From assembly GCA_018823025.1 (NCBI GenBank), contig JAHJJI010000138.1, positions 49,320-113,319 of the forward strand: DNA of 64,000 nucleotides, read 5' to 3'. This document shows positions 58,106 to 64,000 of the stretch, piece after piece. The notes under the pieces are model-generated. The model saw nothing but the letters and a program-made list of their open reading frames with translations. It was not told the DNA's origin and ran no database searches. Within the stretch, counting starts at the first letter, position 1, and each line of letters starts with the position of its first letter. Made by a program: the position numbers and the translations under genes. The DNA comes from Gammaproteobacteria bacterium (GTDB lineage Bacteria > Pseudomonadota > Gammaproteobacteria > Burkholderiales > Sulfuricellaceae).

Positions 58106-59637
58106 GCAATACCGAAGTTGAACTCAAACTCCTGATCGATTCCTCCGATATTCCCAGGTTGCAGCGCCACTCCTTGCTCAAGGCACTATGCCCGTCTGGG
58201 CCGAAGACCCGCAAGCTCACCAGCATTTACTTCGATACCGATGATTATTTCCTGAAGAACCGGGGCATCGCTCTGCGCGTGCGCCGCAGCGGCCGGCAGT
58301 GGATCCAGACTGTCAAGGGCGGCGGCAGCGTGCAGGCCGGGCTGCACCAGCGCGACGAATGGGAAGCGCCGGTAGCTCACAGTACCCCGGACTTTACCAA
58401 GATCATTGATCCTGGTCTGATCCGGCTATTCGCCAGTGACGATCTGCGCCAGCGCCTGCATTCCGTATTCGTGACCGAGTTCAGCCGCACTATCTGGCTG
58501 CTGGAAACAGAAGCTGGCGATCAGGTCGAGATGGCGCTGGATCAGGGTGAAATCCGTTCCGACCAGGGCAGTGCGCCGATCTGTGAGGTGGAGCTGGAAT
58601 TGAAGGTCGGTAACCCGGCGGTGCTTTACGAGTTGGCGCTGGCACTGCAGGAAGCCGTGCCGTTACATCCCGAGAACGCCAGCAAGGCCGACCGTGGATA
58701 CGCTCTGTGCGCACCGCAGGAAGTGCCGCTGCCGGTCAGGGCAACGGCGCCTGAAGTGAGGCGGGAAATGACCGTGAACGAGGCGTTTCACGCCATTGCC
58801 TGGAATTGCATCGACCAGTTGCAAGGCAACCGGAATCGGCTGCTTCAGGGTTACGATCCCGAGCTTATCCACCAGATGCGGGTGGCGGTGAGACGCTTGC
58901 GCAGCGCGCTCGGCCTGTTCGCCGCAGCTGCCCCCGGCATACAGGATGCAGCGTTGACCGCAGAGCTGCGCTGGCTGGTCGGTGAACTCGGCCTGGCGCG
59001 GGACTGGGACGTGTTTCTCGGCGAAATGTTACCGCCAGTGGTTATGGCCTTGCCAGAGGAAGAAGGCCTGGTCTGGTTACAGCGGCAGGCTGAAAAGATT
59101 TGCCGTGAAAAACGCGAGCAGGCTTGTGTGGCGGCGGCCGGACAACGCTATAACGAAATCATGTTGAGGCTGGGTGCCTGGCTGTGGCGCGCGCCTTGGT
59201 GCACCTCGGAGGTCGCCGCAGACCTGGATATGCCGGTGTCTGATTTTGCTGCGAAAATGCTGGATCGGCGTTATCGTCAGGTGTGCCAACGCGGTCGCCA
59301 CCTCAAGGCACTGACGGTGGCGCAGCGTCATGAGCTGAGGATCGCCGCGAAGAAGTTGCGCTATGCTGCGGAGTTCTTTTCCGGTCTTTATCCGGGCAAG
59401 ACGACGAAGCGCTATATACAGGCGTTGTCGCGCCTGCAAGACGAGTTCGGGGCGCTCAACGACCAGGCCGTGGCCGGGACTTTGCTGGCGCAGATCGGCA
59501 CGGGGAGTCGATTGCGCGATCGCGCCAGCGGCGTGATAATCGGCTGGTACGCCTGTAAAACTCACCTCCAGCTTGCCGATATGGCACAGGAATGGAAGCG
59601 CTTCAGGCATTGCAGGACTTTCTGGAAAAAGGGGTAA
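58102..59637 (+). CDS. CYTH-CHAD domain protein (inorganic triphosphatase-like)
   Basis: A 511-residue protein with an N-terminal CYTH domain (about 1-205; ExExK in TEVELKLL, TSIYFDTDDYFLKNRGIALRVR with parts YFDTDDYFLK and ALRVRR) and a C-terminal CHAD domain (about 225-500; HQMRVAVRRLRSALGLF, histidine-rich and helical). CYTH enzymes hydrolyse inorganic triphosphate; CHAD domains bind polyphosphate and occur with phosphate metabolism genes. The GTG at 58102 overlaps the ParA stop. A polyphosphate phosphotransferase follows directly, which supports a shared polyphosphate role. Confidence 0.93.
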   Translation: MSNTEVELKLLIDSSDIPRLQRHSLLKALCPSGPKTRKLTSIYFDTDDYFLKNRGIALRVRRSGRQWIQTVKGGGSVQAGLHQRDEWEAPVAHSTPDFTKIIDPGLIRLFASDDLRQRLHSVFVTEFSRTIWLLETEAGDQVEMALDQGEIRSDQGSAPICEVELELKVGNPAVLYELALALQEAVPLHPENASKADRGYALCAPQEVPLPVRATAPEVRREMTVNEAFHAIAWNCIDQLQGNRNRLLQGYDPELIHQMRVAVRRLRSALGLFAAAAPGIQDAALTAELRWLVGELGLARDWDVFLGEMLPPVVMALPEEEGLVWLQRQAEKICREKREQACVAAAGQRYNEIMLRLGAWLWRAPWCTSEVAADLDMPVSDFAAKMLDRRYRQVCQRGRHLKALTVAQRHELRIAAKKLRYAAEFFSGLYPGKTTKRYIQALSRLQDEFGALNDQAVAGTLLAQIGTGSRLRDRASGVIIGWYACKTHLQLADMAQEWKRFRHCRTFWKKG

Positions 59638-59639
59638 TC

Positions 59640-61121
59640 ATGTTCGAGTCAGCTGAACTGGGCCACAAAATCGATAAAACCACTTACGACAAGGAAGTGC
59701 CGGCTCTGCGCGAGGCGCTGCTTGAAGCTCAGCTCGATCTGGCGAAGACGGCAAATTTTCAGGTCGTGATTCTGATCGGCGGGGTGGATGGCGCCGGCCG
59801 GGGGGAGACCGTAAACCTGATCAACGCATGGATGGATCCGCGCCATATCCAGAGCCATGGCATGGGCATACCCTCGGACGAGGAATTGGAGCGCCCGATC
59901 ATGTGGCGCTTCTGGCGCGCGCTGCCGCCGAAGGGAAATATCGGCATTTTTCTTGGCTCGTGGTATACCTGGGACATTCTCAACCGGGTGTTCAACCGGA
60001 TCAAGAATGCCGAACTCGACCAAAGCATGGATCGCAATGTGCGCTTCGAAAAGATGCTCAACGACGAAGGTGCGCTGGTCATCAAGTTCTGGCTGCATTT
60101 GTCCAAGGACAAGCAGGAAAAGCGCCTCAAGGCCATGGAGAAAAATCCCAAGACACGCTGGCGCGTGACCGAGCGCGACTGGATACACTTCAAAATGTAC
60201 GACAAGTTTCGCAAGGTGGCGGAACGGGTCATGCGCCAGACTAGCACGGCCGAAGCGCCATGGATGATCGTCGAGGGCGAGGATGAGCGCTACCGCAGCC
60301 TGACGGTGGGGAAAGTCATCCTGGAAGCGATCCGCAAGCGCCTCGACGCAGCGGAATTGCCACCTCATGAAGTTCATGCGCCGCCGCTGCTGCCTTCGAT
60401 CGACAAGCTGCATATTCTGAAAACCCTCGACCTCAACCAGAAGCTGACAAAGAAGAAATACGATCTGGATCTGGAAAAATACCAGGGCAAGCTGAACCTG
60501 CTGACGCGCAACCCGAAATTCAAGGAGATGACCGTCATCGCCGTGTTCGAGGGCAACGATGCGGCCGGCAAGGGCGGCGGCATCCGCCGCGTGACCAGTG
60601 CGCTGGATGCACGTTACTATCAGGTAATCCCGATCGCCTCGCCGACCGAGGAGGAGCGCGCGCAGCCCTACCTGTGGCGCTTCTGGCGCCATATTCCGCG
60701 CAAGGGTCGGGTCACGATTTTTGACCGTTCCTGGTACGGTCGCGTGCTGGTGGAGCGGGTCGAAGGCTACTGCTCCAATGTCGACTGGATGCGCGCCTAC
60801 AGCGAGATCAACGATTTCGAGGAGCAGTTGGTGCGGAACAGCACCGTAGTGGTGAAGTTCTGGCTGTCGATCAGCAAGGAAGAACAGCTCAGGCGCTTTG
60901 AAGAGCGCCAGAAGACCGGCTTCAAGCGCTTCAAGATTACCGACGATGACTGGCGCAATCGCGAAAAATGGGAGGATTACGAGACTGCGGTATGTGACAT
61001 GGTGGACCGCACCAGCTCGGAAATGTCGCCATGGATCCTGGTAGAGGCCAACGACAAGAGTTTCGCCCGCATAAAGATTCTGAAGACCCTGTGCGAAAAA
61101 ATCGAGGCGGCGCTGAAGTAA
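59640..61121 (+). CDS. pap: Polyphosphate:AMP phosphotransferase (two-domain PPK2)
   Basis: A 493-residue tandem PPK2 protein. The N-terminal domain has GGVDGAGRGETVNLINAW and GSWYTWDILNRVF; the C-terminal has VFEGNDAAGKGGGIRRVT and FDRSWYGRVLVERVEGY. Tandem PPK2 of this length (class II, Pap) phosphorylates AMP to ADP with polyphosphate. Only the second domain has the complete Walker-type GNDAAGKG and DRSWYGR motifs, as in known enzymes where one domain carries activity. It follows the CYTH-CHAD gene by two bases. Confidence 0.93.
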   Translation: MFESAELGHKIDKTTYDKEVPALREALLEAQLDLAKTANFQVVILIGGVDGAGRGETVNLINAWMDPRHIQSHGMGIPSDEELERPIMWRFWRALPPKGNIGIFLGSWYTWDILNRVFNRIKNAELDQSMDRNVRFEKMLNDEGALVIKFWLHLSKDKQEKRLKAMEKNPKTRWRVTERDWIHFKMYDKFRKVAERVMRQTSTAEAPWMIVEGEDERYRSLTVGKVILEAIRKRLDAAELPPHEVHAPPLLPSIDKLHILKTLDLNQKLTKKKYDLDLEKYQGKLNLLTRNPKFKEMTVIAVFEGNDAAGKGGGIRRVTSALDARYYQVIPIASPTEEERAQPYLWRFWRHIPRKGRVTIFDRSWYGRVLVERVEGYCSNVDWMRAYSEINDFEEQLVRNSTVVVKFWLSISKEEQLRRFEERQKTGFKRFKITDDDWRNREKWEDYETAVCDMVDRTSSEMSPWILVEANDKSFARIKILKTLCEKIEAALK

Positions 61122-61139
61122 ACCTTAATAAATCATTTG

Positions 61140-61270
61140 AACCGCAAAGGACGCAAGGGACGCGAAGGAATTCAAAGGCCTAAACAACTTAATCTGCTTA
61201 CCCAACGGGTGATGCAAAATAATTTATTAACTCATTGTTTTACCTTGCGAACCTCTGCGTCCTCCGCGGT
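61140..61270. repeat. Imperfect palindromic repeat between convergent genes
   Basis: ACCGCAAAGGACGCAAGGG and following bases at 61140-61169 are roughly complementary to 61243-61270 (CCTTGCGAACCTCTGCGTCC and following). About 130 bases form a fold-back structure with an AT-rich centre. A T-run follows at 61279-61284. It sits between pap and a convergent gene and could act as a bidirectional terminator. Similar ACCGCAGAGGACGCAGAGG motifs are common dispersed intergenic repeats in beta- and gammaproteobacteria. Confidence 0.55.
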
Positions 61271-61295
61271 GAAACGCTTTTTTGGGTAATTGTTT

Positions 61296-61877
61296 TTACT
61301 TTGCAAACGGCTGCGAATGCTCGCGATGACGCCGCCAGTTCTCAAGGTACGCGGCTGTCAGTTCCCGATTGCCGCGGAAGATCAGCAGATTCTCCGCATT
61401 CTTGAACTGCGCGGCATGGGTGAAGTTGAAGCTGCCGGTGATCACCACCGGGTTGGCGCTGCCGGCATCGATCACCATCACCTTGTTGTGGGCGCTGTCG
61501 TGCAGACTGTCGACAAATACCGGCACGCCGTCAGCTGCTACCGTCGGCACCTTGCTGCGCTCCATTCTCCTAATCTGTTCAGCATCCGTGACAACACGGA
61601 CATCCACACCGCGCTGTTTGGCGCTGATCAGCGCCTCGGCGATTTCCCGATTGGTGAAGCTGAATGTCTGCACCAGCACCTGCTTTTGCGCATGTTCAAT
61701 GGCTTGTACGATCTGACCGGCGGCATCGTCCTCCGGGGTGAACAGCACCTGCACCGTGCCGCTGACAGCGGCGGCGTGACTTCTGATGTCTTGCGACTGT
61801 TCGAAGGCGGGAGCCGAAGTGGTGAAAAGCAGCGCCAGGGACAAGAGCGGCAGAATGCGCAGGGGGCTTTTTTTCAT
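61296..61877 (-). CDS. Phospholipase D-family endonuclease-like protein, exported
   Basis: A 193-residue protein with a signal peptide (about 1-24, LPLLSLALLFTTSAPAF) and one HKD motif HNKVMVID followed by GSFNFTHAAQ. A single-motif, exported PLD protein of this length matches the Nuc-type endonuclease group, which acts as a dimer. It is convergent with pap. The substrate (nucleic acid or lipid) cannot be fixed from sequence. Confidence 0.88.
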   Translation of the reverse strand: MKKSPLRILPLLSLALLFTTSAPAFEQSQDIRSHAAAVSGTVQVLFTPEDDAAGQIVQAIEHAQKQVLVQTFSFTNREIAEALISAKQRGVDVRVVTDAEQIRRMERSKVPTVAADGVPVFVDSLHDSAHNKVMVIDAGSANPVVITGSFNFTHAAQFKNAENLLIFRGNRELTAAYLENWRRHREHSQPFAK

Positions 61878-61976
61878 CGGGATTTTCCTTGGCTGTTGGG
61901 TGCGGTTCCCGGGTGGAGCCGAACACCCGAAGATCGGCTATTATGCATGATACGGAATAACAAAGAAGGATGAGTG

Positions 61977-62507
61977 ATGAGTCAAAACAGGGAAACCGCC
62001 ACCCTCGCGGGTGGGTGCTTCTGGTGCCTGGAGGCGGTGTTCGAACTGCTTGATGGCGTGGAGAAGGTCGAGTCGGGTTATACCGCCGGAAACACGCTCA
62101 ACCCCAGCTATGAGGATATCTGCAGCGGCACCACCGGCCACGCCGAGGCGGTGCGGATCACTTTCGATCCGGCAGTGATTTCCTTCCGGGATTTGCTGGA
62201 AGTCTTTTTCACGATCCACGACCCCACCACCCTGAACCGCCAGGGAAACGATGCGGGCACCCAGTATCGCTCCGCCATATTCACCCACAGCCCGGAACAG
62301 AAGGCGATAGCGGAAGAAGTGGTCGCCGGGATTCCGTCCGCCGTGACTGAAATTGCGCCCGCCGGAATTTTTTACGTGGCTGAGGACTATCATCAGGAAT
62401 ATTTCAGAGGCCACAGTAATCAACCTTATTGCCGATCCGTGGTTGCTCCCAAGGTGGCGAAACTGAGGGAGAAATTCAAGGCCAGGCTGAAGAGCGGGTT
62501 GGCTTAG
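61977..62507 (+). CDS. msrA: Peptide-methionine (S)-S-oxide reductase MsrA
   Basis: A 176-residue MsrA. The catalytic GGCFWCLEAVFE is near residues 13-24 and EDYHQEYF near the C-terminus. It reduces methionine-S-sulfoxide in proteins. The ATG at 61977 is used, seven bases after AAGAAGGA; a GTG at 61974 is also possible. The short gene following on the same strand, 15 bases away, may be co-transcribed. Confidence 0.95.
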   Translation: MSQNRETATLAGGCFWCLEAVFELLDGVEKVESGYTAGNTLNPSYEDICSGTTGHAEAVRITFDPAVISFRDLLEVFFTIHDPTTLNRQGNDAGTQYRSAIFTHSPEQKAIAEEVVAGIPSAVTEIAPAGIFYVAEDYHQEYFRGHSNQPYCRSVVAPKVAKLREKFKARLKSGLA

Positions 62508-62522
62508 CGGGCGGGAGATCGA

Positions 62523-62951
62523 TTGTTTTCTGAATCGGCTATCCCCGCCGCAACCATCAAGGCCTACCTTGCGACTGACTACAAGGTGATGGCTGCAGAG
62601 TCATTTGTCCTGAATGTTGGCCGTGCCAGCCCCGAACTTGCGCTAAGATTCAAGCTTGACCGGACAGACAGCGCCGCCTTCATCACTGCATGGAATCCCT
62701 TCGGCGAGCTGACATCAGATTCAGAAAATCATGCCGCCCAGCAAGAACTGCTTGCCGAGATCAAGACGCTGGGTTCGCTTTATCTGGATGGGGAGGGCAG
62801 GGATCCATCAGGGCGATGGCCCGGGGAGCCGAGTTTTCTGGTCTTCGGTATTTCGCTGGAGGATGCCAAAAATCTGGCTAGACAATTCCGCCAGAACGGG
62901 TTCGTTTACGCAGGCAGCGATGCGACGCCACGGCTGATCCTGCTGCGATAG
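62523..62951 (+). CDS. DUF3293 domain protein
   Basis: A 142-residue protein of the DUF3293 family: AFITAWNPFGELTSDSENHAAQQEL and PGEPSFLVFGISLEDAKNLARQFRQNGFVY (parts SFLVFGISLEDAKNLA) are family features. The function is unknown. Only a TTG codon at 62523 gives a full-length start, preceded by GGGAG; no in-frame ATG gives a comparable N-terminus. Confidence 0.8.
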   Translation: MFSESAIPAATIKAYLATDYKVMAAESFVLNVGRASPELALRFKLDRTDSAAFITAWNPFGELTSDSENHAAQQELLAEIKTLGSLYLDGEGRDPSGRWPGEPSFLVFGISLEDAKNLARQFRQNGFVYAGSDATPRLILLR

Positions 62952-63094
62952 TCAGGCCGGGTTGCAGATGACGAAGCGGTGCTTGCCGGAGTTGAACTTC
63001 AAAGAACCCCCTCGATGCTGCCGATGTAGATTGCGCTGCTCTCCGAATGCTAGACTCGTAGCAAGTGTTTAAGTGACCTGACCTATCTGATTGT

Positions 63095-63835
63095 ATGAAT
63101 GCTTCGTCTGAACCCCTATCCAGAATTTTCCTGTTGAGCCATATGCGAGCCTTTACCAGTCTGGCAGGGCATATTCTCGGTTCGCACCCGCAGATCAATG
63201 GCTACTATGAAATGCATATCAGCTATGAGGACGCCTCCGCGCTGGACAAGCAGCTTGATGTGTTTCTGGAAGGTGATGTGCTCAAGGAGAACAGCCGTTA
63301 TCTTTTCGACAAGCTGCTGCATAACGACTATCTGTTGAAGCCCGGGCAGCTTGGTCTGGCGAATATTAAGATACTGATCTCCCTGCTGGAGCCGGAACAC
63401 ACGATCAAAAGTATCGTCCATCTTTTTGCGCAAAAGGAAATCGAGGATCTTTATGCCTCGCCCGTTGAGGCGGCGAACTACTATATCGCGCGCGTCCAGG
63501 CACTCGCCGACTTTAGCCGCACGGCCAATCAGCCCTATTACTATTTCGATGCCGAGCTGTTTCAACGTGCGCCGGAGAAATTGCTTCCCCGGCTATCGGA
63601 CTGGCTGGAGCTGGACTCGCCGTTAAGCGAGCGGTATCAAATTTTAAGCCAGACTGGGCAGGCCAGAAAGGGCGACTCGTCCAAGCGCATGCATAGCGGA
63701 GTAATCGACAGGACACCGGTTGATTACTCCCATATCGCCATTCCGGAGGACGTGCTGCATACGGCGTGGGATGTTTACCGGGAATGCCGCCGACAGATTA
63801 TCGGGAATGCGGCGGATTCGGTCAGCCTGGATTAG
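63095..63835 (+). CDS. Sulfotransferase-like protein
   Basis: A 246-residue protein starting with FLLSHMRAFTSLAGHILGSHPQI, which resembles the PAPS-binding P-loop of sulfotransferases but with a degenerate RAFTSL in place of the usual RSGTSL or RSGST. The order of conserved blocks and the C-terminal PVDYSHIAIPEDVLHTAW match a small bacterial sulfotransferase-like family. It may not be catalytically normal. It is unlinked to the polysaccharide locus 18 kb away. The 165 bases to the end of the window hold no gene I can support. Confidence 0.65.
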   Translation: MNASSEPLSRIFLLSHMRAFTSLAGHILGSHPQINGYYEMHISYEDASALDKQLDVFLEGDVLKENSRYLFDKLLHNDYLLKPGQLGLANIKILISLLEPEHTIKSIVHLFAQKEIEDLYASPVEAANYYIARVQALADFSRTANQPYYYFDAELFQRAPEKLLPRLSDWLELDSPLSERYQILSQTGQARKGDSSKRMHSGVIDRTPVDYSHIAIPEDVLHTAWDVYRECRRQIIGNAADSVSLD

Positions 63836-64000
63836 AGCATACTGAAACAGGCTCCTGGTGCTCAGCCGCGGACAGAGATTCGCGCATCCTCAACCTGATT
63901 CGGGATAACCCCATGTCAGGACGAGGCTGCGCGATATGTGACTTTTAAGGCTCTATGTGATTTGTAGTGGGTAACGCTTTGCCGTAGGAGCGAACTCCAC

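Noticed and set aside
63836..64000. Possible start of another gene at the right edge
   Set aside because: No start codon with ribosome binding site and no recognisable coding stretch in the last 165 bases.

Overview
The window is 64 kb of a moderately GC-rich proteobacterial chromosome. It most resembles a chemolithotrophic, sulfur-oxidising betaproteobacterium of the Nitrosomonadales/Gallionellales/Sulfuricellaceae kind. That placement is inferred from a soxXYZAB cluster without soxCD, a PEP-CTERM protein, a sigma-54-type pilA promoter, an ABC-dependent polysaccharide export locus and the overall gene repertoire. No rRNA, tRNA, CRISPR array, transposase or phage gene was seen.

Layout. (1) 361-1476: a secreted PEP-CTERM protein with HAF repeats. 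(2) 24837 down to 1688, minus strand: a 23-kb, ten-gene, tightly packed alpha-glucan/trehalose supercluster. In transcription order it reads glgB, glgE, treS-maltokinase (copy 2), an MscS-like membrane protein, treS-maltokinase (copy 1), glgC, glgX, treZ, a malQ-treY fusion and a YihY-type membrane protein. It faces a divergent MarR regulator across a 221-bp gap. (3) 25.7-33.2 kb: mostly single genes, namely a repeat-rich lipoprotein, a basic periplasmic protein, a bactofilin, a GNAT/FemAB-like protein, selO, a DUF938 methyltransferase, a fructosamine kinase and a YjfB-like small protein. (4) 33.7-37.6 kb: soxXYZAB. (5) 37.7-40.8 kb: a MacAB-like tripartite export system (adaptor, ATPase, permease). 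(6) 40.9-51.1 kb: a Wzm/Wzt exporter with glycosyltransferases, a glycosyltransferase-methyltransferase fusion and a sulfotransferase on the plus strand, meeting a convergent minus-strand set (three glycosyltransferases and an epimerase). (7) 51.1-53.6 kb: pilA with a clear terminator and a -24/-12 promoter, followed by a membrane GT-C-type protein. (8) 53.6-56.9 kb: an apparently decaying eukaryotic-type Ser/Thr phospho-signalling operon. It holds a CHASE2-kinase gene reduced to its two ends, a 267-bp nested inverted-repeat element, intact PP2C and FHA genes, a frameshifted metallo-beta-lactamase-fold gene and a truncated GAF gene. (9) 57.0-61.1 kb: a coupled sixA, parA-like, CYTH-CHAD, polyphosphate:AMP phosphotransferase operon. 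(10) 61.3-63.8 kb: a PLD-family nuclease, msrA, a DUF3293 protein and a second sulfotransferase-like gene.

How the genes may work together. The supercluster encodes two ways to make and break trehalose. TreS-Mak makes maltose-1-phosphate, GlgE polymerises it and GlgB branches the product. GlgX debranches glucan, MalQ reshuffles the linear chains and TreY/TreZ release trehalose. This forms a closed glucan-trehalose cycle, with two embedded membrane proteins that hint at osmotic coupling (inference). No glycogen synthase (glgA), glgM or glgP is present, so GlgC has no visible partner here.

The most unusual items are the malQ-treY fusion and the duplicated treS-mak genes flanking a channel-like gene, the nested palindromic element next to the degraded kinase gene, and the perfect 13-bp dyad upstream of the sigma-54 pilA promoter.
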